Below are positions 13,876 to 28,201 of a stretch of 64,000 bases of DNA, piece by piece. Location: the NCBI GenBank assembly GCA_033026295.1, contig CM065189.1, positions 7,581,203 to 7,645,202 on the forward strand, read 5' to 3'. The DNA comes from Channa striata. Lineage: Eukaryota > Chordata > Actinopteri > Anabantiformes > Channidae. The notes below the pieces were generated by a model. That model saw only the letters and a list, made by a program, of their open reading frames with translations. It was not told where the DNA came from and did not search any database. Position 1 is the stretch's first letter. Every line of letters begins with the position of its first letter. Position numbers and translations under genes: made by a program.

Positions 13876-16800
13876 TAATCTTTATCCAATTTGTTGTGCC
13901 TTTTTGTTCTTTCTAAATGAGGCTTTCCAACATCGGGCAGGGGATTACAGATGGAAATTAGATGGTTGTTACACTCCAAATTAAGTTTTTGGCACTCTAC
14001 ACAAAATTACAAAGTTTTTTTCCTTATGATTTCCAATAGGGGTGTGCAATAAAGACTTAAAGCTATATCACAGTCTTTTGCAATATTTTTAGCCTTACCA
14101 ATATAAATGTCAGTAGGCTGGTAATCATCCAGCACCACACTTACATATTCCCTTGTCCTACTTTTTTATTATTTCCCTGAATCCAGGAAGTTGAAGTGTG
14201 TGAGGTGAGGTGGAAGCCTCCTGTAAAGCTCTGGCAACAGGGCCAGTATTCGCCTCTGAAAGCATATTAAGGCAATCCATCACATATGTGATGATGACAC
14301 TACAGTTCAGGGCAAAACTGCATCCCCTCACCTTGAAACGGCAACAGACTAAAAAAAGAAATCAACCTATTAAAAACAGGGTAGTGAGTCAAATGATAAA
14401 ATAAATCATCTAAATATTCTAAATTTAACTTGGCTTAACTTTTGCTGCAACTCAACACCAGCCAACCCTTTTCTGTGGTGGAACCATTAACGCGCAGGAA
14501 AACATTCCTGATGCATTATTTTTGTTTGTCTTCCCTTTACCTGGATCACCACTCCGTGTTCCATTCAAATGCCCTCTGACCCTTAGCCAAGAGTCCAATA
14601 CGGTGGAGTTAGTCTAATCCGAACTCTCTGACCCTACACGACAGGAAAGTGTTAGTCATTCAGCTGATGGTCACTCCAGAGGTGTCACTCAGTGACAATA
14701 ACTCCAAAATGCACCTCTGGGCTCATCTTAATCCTGTTGTTCTGTTCGATGTGCCAAACTGTGATGGTTGATAAAATAACAGAACACTACTGGCAAACAG
14801 AAAATTCCAACGTCAGTCCCATTTAACACAAAAAGACAGATAAATCGGGACACAAAGTTCTCAATTAAAATTATAATTTTTTGCTCCCAGGAAGAAAACT
14901 TTCAACGATGTACAGCTGCTGACAAGCAGACAAGACCATTACAGACAGATGCAAAGCTCTAGAATTGATAATGTGATGATGAAAGTCTGTCTAGTACAAC
15001 CGTCATTACAGCCTTCAACTCACTTTTTCTACACTGCACGACAGAATACTATTTTAAATAAGCTCATGGGTTTCTTAAATTTGTCAAAACAATAATTAAT
15101 ACATACACTATATGGAGCTAGTTGTGGCTGATGTCATTTCCCATTTTCTAATCAATGTTTTTATTGTATCAAACATTTCACTTTTAGTCATGAATATATT
15201 CTCTAAACAGAGGAGTGAAATTCCATAATTCCCTGAAGAAATGTGTTTTTCCAGAGAGAAGCTCTGTTGTAATAAGTCACTAGATGATTGTTTGGTAACT
15301 TGTCTACTGCTGATACTGGCTGTTGATGGGACAGAGTGACCTGGGCTGGCAAGTCACAGTTTCATTTTCATGTAACTTGTTGAGTCACAGCCTATTAAAG
15401 TTTAATCTGGGACAAATGGTGCTTGAACCTGATGAGGACTTGTGTGTCCTCTTCATTTCAGTTAGCGGTAGGACAGAGATTTCCTGCGTCACGCAGGGCT
15501 CAGTTGCTCATGCAACTCCTTGGTTAAAGTTTTGCCTTTGGTAACAATAGCAAATACAGAAGTAAGTATTTCTCATTTCTTGGGAAATGTAAAAAAAAAA
15601 AGAAAACATACTGTGATGTAAAGAGAAACCTGGTCGCAATTATTGCTGTAGTTAATTAAAGAAACCAGATTTTCCCTGTTAAATGTCTCATACAATATAT
15701 AGAAATGTAACCATGCTTCAAATTGGCTTAAACAAACACAAGCTGCACGTAGAAGTCTAAACATGTCAATTTCCATCTTGTGTGTGTTAAATTCAGACAA
15801 GGTGCAAAAAGTAGCTCTGTTCTGTCCATCTCATTCTGCTGACAGACTATATTAATTACAACTTCTTTACACAATCAAAGTAGCTCTACTTGTAAAATGA
15901 TCTAATTTCTCAGTTTTTAATTTCAAACTTTCAGAAAGGTGATAGTATTGGTCATAGTGAGTCATAGGGTTGGGTGGAGTCGGACCGGAGCGTAACATAT
16001 TATGACGTGGTTTTAATGTTATGCCTCCCCATTCATTATAAATAGGGTGGCCAAAACATGAGATTAATAATAAACACAGAGTATTAGTGTCACATTTATC
16101 AGAGTTTAATCTTTAAAACTAAGAAAATATTACCTTGTAAGAGCAGAACTGATGTTAGAGCTTCTGTATTGAATTGCAGTTGACTGTACAGATGTACCTA
16201 ATAAAGTGGACACTGAGCGTATATAAATTTAGGGCACTGCATCTTCTGAAGTTAAATAAAGTGTGCTTCCAAAATAATTCCAGGGTAGAAAACACTCATT
16301 ACTGATCTGCAGCATGGACACAGGGGTTTTGAAGAATAATGCAGTGTTCCCGTTTACCGATGTTATCTGATTTCTCTCATTCAGCTTATGCTTAAGTGAA
16401 CGCACATTCATTTTTAAAGTTTACTTGACCTCTTAACCAAAAAGGAAAAATTTAACCCACATAAGTGGCAAATGTGAAAGCAGAAGGCAAAAGCAAAACC
16501 TGACAAAAACAGAAAAACCTTCCATTAAAGACACAAATTTAATTTAAACAATTACAGTCTCAGCACTGGGGTGCAGGAACAAAACGGCATACGAACACAT
16601 TTACTGAGCGGTAAATCCTCCATGTGGGTCAGTCCAATCGCGACCTTTTGCAGGTTGTGTACTATAGACCTGTGCTGTAGGCGCCGTGTGTGTACAGCGG
16701 GTCACACGGAGTCCCGTGGCTGAGCAGGGCTGGGAGGCTGTTGGGAACATAATTAAAGAGCCGCGCGCTTTCCTGCCGACAGAGTAAAAGGTCAGTGTGC

Positions 16801-19800
16801 TAGTGGGACTCGGCACGGCAAGACTTGACATGTACATGCACCTGCACACACAGGCCCACTGCAACACACCAGCTCGTTCATTTTCACCTCAACTCCTCAC
16901 CCCCTGCTCTTTTCCAGCTTACGAGGCATAAGTCGTTATTCCATCCTAATGAGGGGAAACAGATGAGCGCGTGTTTCTGCTTGTGTACAAAACAATATGC
17001 AAGCAGTACTCAAAAAAACTATGAAACATGAGACTAAAGTGGCAGCTCCAGAACTGGGACACTACAGATAAAAACGTTTTAAAACGTTTGCTGCAGTAGT
17101 GACATGGTGACACTGCACTTAGACACAGTTAAACTGCTGGTGCATCTACAGTTGTACTTCTGCATATTTCTTTCTTCCTCCCTCAGCGGCTGATCACAAA
17201 AAAAATGGCTCATCTGGATCATCAGAGTTGGATTTCGCCACGGCTCCTATGATTGTTTTGTGAATTAGGACATCAAAATTTATGATACAGGGTTCATACA
17301 GCCTTTCCCACTTGAATTTTATGCACTTTTTCAAGCACTTTCAAGGTACAAAACAACATTTCATTAAAATTCAAGCATTTTTAAGGATTTCCAGCATCCG
17401 GATAAACCGTGATGATAGAGCCTTTGCTCCTACATTCAGTAAAATTAGGGGGTAAAAAAAGTACATGTTTAAATTTTTATTTATTCTTCAGTTGGAACCT
17501 TTGTGCAAATTTTGAATTCCCTGCCACAAAATCTACAGCAAACTTTAATGACTCTTTTCTCAATATTGTGTCCATCCTATATTATGTCTGTAGTGGGCAA
17601 CATAGACTCTGCCAGTTTTGTTCAACTAATTAAAAGAGAGTTGTATTTCCAGGCAGAAATTCATGTACATTTTCTAAAGTGCTGGAGGAACCTGCCATCA
17701 GTAAAGCGTTCACATGCAGCAGAAGGAATAAAAAGACAGGGGATGGTGAAAGTTGTTTTAGTAACATTACAATGGGGGTTCATGGACTCACAGTGCAAAC
17801 TCACAAACAAACAGGTAAGAAAACATTCCACCTGGAAAGTTGCTGATAGCTCCCAGGAGCTGAACACCTGAAGCTGTGCTGCAAGCTGATGTTACAGAGA
17901 AATTAAAATTTTGCATTATCTTTTAATAAATGGGCACAACCTCTGCACTGCACTTTGTTCATTAAAGTTCATTCTCTTCTCGTCAGTACAGTGTTACATT
18001 TGCATCGTTTGGAGGAAAACTTTTGCAAGGCAATCAAAAAAATGATAGATCATGTTATAGTGCAGCAGTTTTTTAATTATCATATGATATATACAGTATT
18101 GCTTTATAATTCAAATGTTAAGGATTCCTTGAGCCATGGCGATATTAGGATTGTAACACATGGGCACCCCAGTCACCAGATCTAAAACTCTGAGGTTTCA
18201 TTTTCTCCTCTCTCACCCTCCAAAGAACTAGAGGCTTTCTGTCATAAGTGATCCAACGTCCCCTTACACACAGCTTAGGACCCAATTGAGTGAAACATCA
18301 ATAAAGGCTCAAACTATTTGGGGGTTCATGGGAAGGGTTTTCACTGACTTGGCAATTTTCCTTCACATTTGTTAACGATGGTGTGATCCAGTCACATTAC
18401 TGCTGACCGAAAAGGCACCTTCTCACCTACAAATTAATTCTGTGTTAGCTCAGATCAAAAGTGTGATATCCTTATGCAAAGGACAACTGTATCTGTCATA
18501 TGAATATATATATACACTGTAAACTTATAAAGGCCTGGAAATGATTGAGTCTGACAGCCTGAACTAGATGATTAAGCTTCTAATATGCACATAAATGTCC
18601 CTGTTCTTTGTCAGCTCTGCAGGGGAAGCAAAATATCGACACCAATGTCCTAGTAAAGTATATTTATATCTAAAACATATTATAAAGACAGACTCAATTG
18701 GGAAAAGCCAGGGTAGGTGTGCCCTTTAAAATACAAGAGCTGAAATGACAGCACACTTTGGAGATATATAAATGCTAAGTCCAGAGAGAGCGAAAGACGT
18801 TACTGTCATGGCAGGTAAAATGTCAAAATAAACTGTTGACTCTCTGGAGTAAATTGCAAGCTATCACTTTGTTTTTTAATGCTCAACATAAGACCAGAAT
18901 GCAAAATACACAGATGCTAAATTTATCTGTACCTGAGCAAAAGTAATTGTCACTTAAGGTAAAGCAAAGACATGATGATGACTATAATTAAATGTGTCAT
19001 CACGATGAAATAGTCAACATCCCAACGTACAAACCCCTGATGAAAATATATTTTCCATCAAGAATCCAATGCAGGTAATTTACTCTACATCTAAAAGTGA
19101 TTTTCATGACAGCAACACAGATGAATGGGGGATTGTGGTTTTTGGTTCCTGGTCACTGTCATCATGATGCAATGTGGCATTTGGGTCTGACAGCACAAAC
19201 AGATTTATTTCACATGAAACATCACAAGCACAAATGCACAGTGAAAACAAGCACTAATACGTAATTTATCACGCGGGTTTGGAGTTTACTTCCTGTACAA
19301 TAGCTGGTAAATCCTTTGGGGAAGATGGCAGACCAGTAGTTTAACATCTAACAGATTTGCTGGCTCATGTCAAAAACTCCATTTAATTTAACACAGGCTA
19401 ACTAGAGAAAAGAGATGCTTCTTTTCTGTTGGCTTATGTAAATTAAAAACACATCTGAGTTTTTTAACATTGATTGATTTAATGTTCACTTTGCCAAAAT
19501 GTTGAATGAACAAAGACAAATAAAACACTTCTCAACACCAAGAAGTCACCAGAGTTTAAGACAGCGATCAAAAGAAAAAATAAAAGGAGAGCAGTGGAAG
19601 TGGCTCCTACTGTGAATTAAGAACCTCTTGACCCTTAAAAAGTGGCTGTTAAAGAAATGGGCGGCCCCTGCCCGTTAACTGGAATGTGCGCATTGATCTA
19701 AGAAGAAAGCCTTAACAAAATTAGATTTTAGGTGCTCTCTAATCATCATGGATTTCCAATCACCTCACATTCTTCAGTTGTGTGAGGAGACAGGAGAGAC

Positions 19801-22800
19801 AAAAAGACAGACTCTTTGTTATAAAGAAGGTGGTGGAAGCAAAGACACAGATAATCATAGAGGAATAAGGAAAACAGGGAGAGATTAACTGTATGTACGA
19901 ACATGTGAGTCATGTACGCATGTCTTCCTGTTTGGGCCTGTGCACATAATTGGTTACAGCCCTTCTCTCATTAATAACTGCACAAGACTCCAGGGGACTT
20001 ACCAGCCTTTTCCCTCAGGGCTCTTTGAAGCCCCCCCCCCAAAGCGCTCTTCATTGCAACGATCAATGGCTCCTGATTATTTCATTTGTTAGGCAGCAAT
20101 AAACAAAGGTTAATAAATGGCAGGGACATTTGATCTCTTTGGGGTGTGCCATGGCCAACTGCCGGCAAGAGATCGCATTCTGACAAAAGAGCTACAAAAT
20201 TAAATAAAGTATTTAATGTGGGTCGCTCCTAAAAACACAAGACGTTTCTTTTGGATGTGTAACAAATGGGAAAAGTTTTGCCAGAGACTTCGAACACAAG
20301 TTCATGAGGCAGTGCCATGAGTTTTCAAGGGTTCACACAAATGATTTAGCATTGTTTAGTTTCAGGTTCCTCATTCCAAAATCTGTGGGTAGTTTTATTA
20401 AATGATATAAAATGAATTTACAGATACCTTAGTCACACTTATTTTGAACTTTTATGTGCGGTAAAATAAAAGTAAGTTTACAGAGGATGCTTCGAACATC
20501 AAACCTCATCATGTTATTCAGGTAGACTCATCTACTCATTTGGAAACCTTGGCAACATTGCTAAGAATAAACTGATATCACTAACTTGATTACATTGAAG
20601 AGGCAAGTGTGCTAAATTAAATTACAAATCAGAAGTTTATTGGTAGTTACGTTCAAGTCATACAACTGAGCGTAAATTATTTTTATAGCACAACAGCTTT
20701 TTATTTCCAGTAATTTAATTCAAGCGTCAAAAATCATGCTGAATAGATCGTGTAACATCTTAAATTTCTCTTTGCCACTGAGAGTTTTATACATAATAAT
20801 CTAAGAGAAACAGGAAGACGCTACAAAACCTACGAAAACAGAAAATGCATCTGTGGTGAAAAGTCTCCAATAAGATATTGCCCAGAGGGAATGGCAAACC
20901 GCTTCACTGTGGAGCGATATCAATGTGGCACACTATGCAAATAACCGACTAAATTATTGCCAAAACATCCACCTCCATGCTTCAATGGTGGTGTTAGGCT
21001 GGCATCGATCATCTTGTCAAAAGCTCTGCATCATGACATACTGTATATATATATATATATATATATATGTTTTTACTTGAATCCAAACACCTCAAACTGA
21101 CTCAACCACAAGAACTTGTTTCACTCATCCAACGTCCACTGTCATTGACTTATGGCAACCTTTTCTTCTAATTTGACAAGCTTAGTGGGGTTTTTTTTGT
21201 CATAGCAACTCTGTCTATGAGCCCAACTGACCGGAGTCTTTTACGCAAAGTGTCTTTGCACAGTGGTTTCTCTCTTGTTTTATTAAACAGTGCAGCCAAT
21301 TCAGGAGCAGTGAGGCGTAATTGTCTTGTTTGGGACTAGTGCACTTGGGCCTTCCACTGGGTCCACTTAGATCTAGTTGTAGCATGTCTCTGGGCCTAAA
21401 GTATACACCTTTTGAAGAAAGGATCTTTAATTTCTTGGCTGCATCTTATAGAGAATAACAATTTTTCACAAAACAAGTAAAGACTGACGAGATTCTAATG
21501 TATTTCTTGGCAATTTTTAGTTCTAATTTACAGTGAAACTTACAGGTCACCCTGCATATGAAGGAAATGCTTGGCTTACTAGACATGAACTTATTTAACA
21601 ACTAGGAGGCATGTACATTATTAATTTAAAAGAAGTGATACTTAAATGTCTGTAAAAACTGCCACAATTTTTTATTGCTAAAAGTAAAGTTGTAAATTCA
21701 ACTTGACTATTACTCTGTGCTCAAATATACTTGCTTTTCTTTTCTTTTGTTTTGTGATAGATTTGCAACCGTTTCGTTGCCTAAAACCAACAAAGTATGT
21801 AGAAATACCAATTTTTGATTGCCAGTGTAAACACTAATAAATAAATGAGCAGTTCAATAATTGAAAGCTGGGTTTGAAATGAGCATCATCATATGAAGCT
21901 TGATTGGAAGTTTTAATGCTAGTGCTGCTGGGGAGAAAAGGCTATTGGCTTTGTTTTAATGTAAGACACAGAGCAGTAAAGTAATACAAATATGTTTGAT
22001 AAGAACAACAAATAATAAATAATGTATGACATGCTGAGTTATGTTGTGGCAAACAAACAGTTTGAAGCAAAGAATATTTTTTGTTTATTGTTTACTCAAA
22101 AATAATGCATTTTCTTAATGATTTTACCTTTATTAATGTCTTAGAAATTAGTTGTGTACATTATTATTATATAATATATATTTTTCTGACTCTTCTGTGA
22201 CAATGGGAATTTTCAACAGTTAAATGCTGCAACCAGCACTTTGCTTTCAGCATGCTGAGGTTTCATCTGTGTGTGTTTTTGCAGATGTAAGAAAAAAAAA
22301 ACTGCATTCAACTGTCAAGTTACTAAAAGACAAACCTGCTGGATGTGTATGACTTCCTCATAGTATAAGTGTGGAGTCAGTCACTAAGGATATAACGTAG
22401 GGATTCTCTATACTGGCCCAACTTGTTGTCTGACTGCACAAGTGCCCATTGTTTACACAGGAATACTGTTCCAGCAACATCCTAATCTCCTAAACATTAA
22501 GTTTCAATAAAATTAAACATGTCAACATGCTCTTAAACATTTTGCAAGTATCTCAAACGTAGAGATAGTTGTGGCTTTTTTCCCAATGCATTTTTTTAAA
22601 AAAAGACAACTGGTGAGAGAATAAATGACGTGACCAATTAATACTGACAAACATACAAGCATATGCCAGTTCTGTTGCCCTCAGTCGGGAAAAAAATGTG
22701 GATTGATTGAAATGATGAAAAATGCCTGGCAAACTTGACAAGGAAGTTGAAAATGATGAATGACAAAAAAAGGTGCAGACCAAGGTCCGTTTCAGAGCTT

Positions 22801-23174
22801 GTTAGATTTTTGCCTCAGTAGACTTCTGCAGAGTTCTTCTGCAAATTTTCCAAACTCATCATTGTCAACATGCTGACATAATTGAACAAATATATAAAAT
22901 CACTAGCGTGCAATTATTTTTAGTACCATGCAAACATGTTCTGTTTTCATGCTTCCGTGACCGAACGCCTATAATGCTGCCTAATGAACTGTGCACATTG
23001 ATTCAATTCAACTAATGATGCAGAAGAAGCAGCACAGACCACCTGTCTCATTTCCACATCATTATAACAGGCTTGGATATTGATGAGTTATTGATTTCAT
23101 TATTCCTATGTTGGAAAACACCGCAGGCGGCAGCATGTGAAAGCCAGCAGGATACAAGAGAACCTGAAATGAGT

Positions 23175-23213
<39 letters not shown>

Positions 23214-26200
23214 ACATGTCAGACCAATAGCTGTCCAGAAGGGTGTTAGTTATAACAAGCTGCAGTGGATCACGGATTCCAAAAATCAAATAAAATGACC
23301 ACCTGATAATAAGTATTCAATCGAACAATATTCAATTATTAAAAAGAGTGAAAAATAGACTGGAGCTATTAGTAAGTCCAAAGTTGAGGTCACAGAAATG
23401 ACAAATTACCTAATACGTACAATGTGAAAACATTGTTCAACAAACACCTGCAGGCTATTTTCATACAGCTACAAACTGCTTTGACAAGGCAACATTTTGC
23501 TGTAACTAAGTGCTTTAACAACACTGCGCTGTCACGGTTATAATTACAACAGTGCTGAGGGCATCAGGGAAATAAAGGCAATAAATAAGCCACTGATGAT
23601 TAATACTGAAATATTGTGACATACTTTAATAAAGGACACGGTTAAAGTGAAGCATTGTTGTGTAAGTATGCCTGATAATGAGAACTATTATGATTATGGA
23701 CCTGTCCATGTTTGAATCTCCAGCTAAAAATATGTGAAATATACTTACATGAAAGCAATTTAATTTCCATCTAAACATGATTCTAAATGTATGCATATTT
23801 CTTGTCTTGTGTTTACTCTTTATTTTTATTTTTTTTTAAAATCACTCCTTGGTTCGTTGCCATGGTGTGCGTTTCTTCTGGTTTTGTCATTTATAGGGTG
23901 ACAGTTGTGACTTTATTAAAAGATGGAATTATGCTGTCACTAATTGGTATATACAGGGTATACTGTAAACAAGCACATAATCTGGTTATTCTAAATACCA
24001 GAGCCCTTCTTCCCATGTGATACAGGTTACATACAGGTTAGCCAAATATTTGTTGCCAGTTTATAATAGTCCAGATTTGTTGGCTCTTCTAATGTCATGT
24101 TTTGCTTGTTGATAAAACAGATCACCAGATTTGAACAGTGCTAGGCCTGGAACAGATGAGTAGACGTGCTAACATGGTGCCAGTGAAGATTTACGTTGAA
24201 TTTGGTTTTCCCTCTGCTGTGTCTCACTTTCTCTCTTGCTCTCCTCCCGGTCTCCTGGAACCCAACTTCTACTTAAAAGAAAAAACTAATGTAGCTTTAA
24301 TGGCTGCTCACTGTTGTTTTGTTTAAGAAAATTATAGGTCACTTCTGTTTACAACTTTGTTGTAAATGTGTCGTAACTCTTTTTTAGACCATAGGTTCTG
24401 CCCATATACACGGCACATAAAATGACCTGGTAATCAAATAAAATAACAATAATAGTGTAAGACTTTAAATAATTTAATAGCTACTGATGAATTAATATAC
24501 TGTACGCTGGTTTCCTGATACCACAGAAAAAAACATGTCAACTTTTAACATTACATGTAAACGCGAGCCAGCACCCAATCAGCACCTTCTTTCCAGAGTG
24601 CTGACAGTTTATCAGGCAAATATTATGTTGATTATATTATATCATTTGGGCTACTTTAGAAAATATGACTCTATGACTTTTTTTAGCACTAGCATTTGTT
24701 TTATCACAAATTATATCACAAATCTGCAGCAACTAGCAAATGTAATAATTTTTTCTAAGGGTTATTTTGCTGGTAGGTGAAGCAAGAAAATTCTCTCTCT
24801 TTGAAAACAGACAGTCTTCGTACAACAAAGTATTTTCTCTATAAGACCAACTATTAGTCTTTTTTATGTACTTTAATGTGAGGTGAGGTACATTTCATCT
24901 TTGCAGTAATAACACTACTGCAAATATTACAGCAATAATGCAAACAAAAAACAAGCCAAGAAAATGTACTTAAAACATCAGAAAAGAATAGTGAGATTCT
25001 CCAGAGGAAAACAGTATTTTGATTTTTCCTGGAAATAAAAATGTAACAAGAGCCTTAATGTTCTGGACTAACCCTAAATATAATTTAACTGCAGATTACC
25101 TGTACAGAAAATATTACGGCTACTAAATCTATGGAAGATTCAGTAATTTAAACATTACCAGGAATGTTAACGCTGAGGTTCCAAATGTGTAATTGCGCAC
25201 TGTACTTGTGTCACACACATTGGTAAGACACACACATCCATCCTGCTGCATTCTTTAAGACAACAGTGTGGCAGCGTCTATCACACTGTGATGCTGAGAC
25301 AGAGCTTCACTCTGGCACAGTGGCACATGTGGAAGTCAGGGGCTTGAGCTGAGGAGGATGTGATGTCACAGCGAGGACAGTACTGATGATATGCATCTAC
25401 TGATGGAAACTTTTATGAGTACTGACAACAGGTGATGCTTACTAAATAAATTTCCACAAGAACAAATAAAACTAACAATATCACCTCTCACACAACAGAT
25501 TATGCGCCCTGTGGCACAAACCAGCTCTGTGTGAACATTTTACAGACCTTGAGATCTCTTCACATACAGTGTCAGAGCTGAATGTTACATACCACACCCT
25601 CTTTACCCTTACAAAACTGGGGGAAACGTTTTCACGTGTACCATCACTTGCTTGACTCTCACACCTTTTCTCTGAGCTCAAATAGGGTCATAAACAGAGC
25701 GTATGTCAGAATGTTGACATTGCCTTATGAAAAAGAATAAGTAGCTTTAAATCTACATCATATTTTGCTAACTTCTGTAAACCCAGCGACTTTATGAGGA
25801 CTGTTCCCAGGCACAAAGCCTTAATAAACCCAATGTTCTTTTTAATAACTTTTACCATTAAACACAAACCTAGATTAGAGACTAAAACACTCTGACCTGC
25901 TCATTCACTGACCACCTCGGATGCATAAGTCTTAGAACTATGGACGGCTTCACAGCCTGCTCTGTTTTGCTCTTCTGTGGGTTGACAGGTTTGCACACAT
26001 AACTCTAGCTTCTTTAAATCATGTTATTATAACTTTAGATCAATATTAGACCTGTGTTAAGACCCTGCTGTGACCTGTACATGACCTTCCACGGGCCAAA
26101 CAAACCGACGGATTACTCCTGATAAACGCACATGTATGTGAGGGTTTGGCTTATCTAGGACAATGTACACAATTCTTAGTAAAAAGAATAATAGGATATG

Positions 26201-28165
26201 TGAATGGGCTGCTGAGAAAGCCCATTTTAGACCCTTTCCACAAACCAGAAAAAATTGTCCCATACATAAATCTGTTCACACCAAAAGTGAAAGACTGTTA
26301 CTGTCCATTAATCTTCATCCGCGCTAAAACTATTAGAATTATACTAGCAGTTAAAATGACAGAAACAGGAAACAAAGGCTTATGATTTGAGTCATTTTCT
26401 TGATAATTATTGATCACCATGGGGAAAATATTGTAGCACCATATGTGCAGCTACTTCAGGCATTTTAGCGTCTAGTTCAAAGACACCTTGGCATGTAGCC
26501 AGGAGGAGACTGGACTCAAACCACCAACCCTGGTTTTTATAGACAACATTTCCATCCAGTGAGTCAAAGCCACACTTTGTTTTTTCCTGTTTACAAGAAA
26601 TGTCTGTAAGTTGCTGCTAATCAGCGTACCACAACATAAATCATGTATTTTCTGCTGTTGCAGGTTCAAAATAAAAGCTTTCCGATTGTATTCCATGGTT
26701 ACATTGACTGTGGGATCCACCATAGTCTTATGTGTTCCACCCTATTACTTTACAAACTAATTATGTATTTTCTCTGCATGTGCTTTGCTCCCATGATGAC
26801 TGCCGAGAGTTCATTAAACAACATAAACCTTTATATACCCCAAATTTTTATTAAATAATTTCGTAGATGTTAATTAGACTCTTAATTAAAAATGGGAGTT
26901 AGTGAAATCATTAACCAAGCAGTATCTTGACTGCTTTATGTGTACTAGTTCTAAACATACTAAAGTCATTTCAAATTAAATGAATGCATATGTGTTTGTA
27001 TCTTGTCATTGAGCAGTGTTGTGTACAGTGGTCAGTCATACCAACCATCCTGCTGCTAGTTGCTCATGCTCACATTTTAAGAGTAGTACGTTTATTCTCT
27101 CTCTCTCTCTCAGTCTCCTCTTGCTTGTCCCCTCATTTCCAAAAAAACTGCAAGTTAGACTAAATCATTTCTATTTTACACTGGCAACAAAATTGTGTTC
27201 TGTCTTAACGTCACCATCCACAAGCTAAAAGCTCCCATACACGCACTGGCCTGAAATAAGCCTCAGTGACGCCATGTCTGCCGGATATTGGGCCAGGACA
27301 AATGGGCATCAAATGGAAACAGAACGCTGTCAGGGTTCATAAAGAGTCTACAATTTTTTGGCTGGGAAGGAAATGACATAAGGGTTTGCGTCAAACTAAT
27401 CTGATGTCACAGAGCTTACAGCTTCGCAAGGATTGTAAAACATAAAAACTGAGAAGTAAACATTTTAATGCATGCGTGGTAGGTCAAGTCACATCCAGCT
27501 CTGTGACAGGCCACCTATGGATTACAAAGCAATGACAGGACTCAGTGTGCCGTGGATTTTGGAGAAAATAGCAAAATACAGGTTTCCATACATTCTGGCT
27601 TTGTACACTCTCACAACTGATTTAAAATTAACAAATAAACAAGGGCTTTAAGTGATTTAGGATTTAAGATTCTATCAGATGGGCTTTAAGAGTACTAGAT
27701 GAACTATGAAGGAAATGCATCCGTTTTTATTTACAAACCACTAATGCTTAGCTGTTTCATTGTTCTAGTTCCATGATTATTTTCTTAATTCCACAGGGAA
27801 AACTCACGCGTAGTTGATTGACTTACTTCCGCCTGCTGTAAAAAGTTAATAAAATGATCATTTAATCCTGTTCACTCACTCCCTGTCAAATTCACTGCCT
27901 TTATTCTACAAACAAGACAAGTCCAGGAGGAAATGCAATACATAGACCAGGTCTAGTCACAAATTCTGATCTGAACCGTTTAAAAGTTACTGACATTAAT
28001 TTCAAAAATATTACTCAATGACTATTTTAACTGACAATGACTATTTTTTAGTTCCAGAAAGCTGAACACGGTCATGACCTTGGACTCCTCCTTATAATAC
28101 TGTTAGTCAAGTCATTCAGTATATCTGTTGATAACTGCACACAGATTACAGCTGAGCACTAGTGT

Positions 28166-28201
<36 letters not shown>

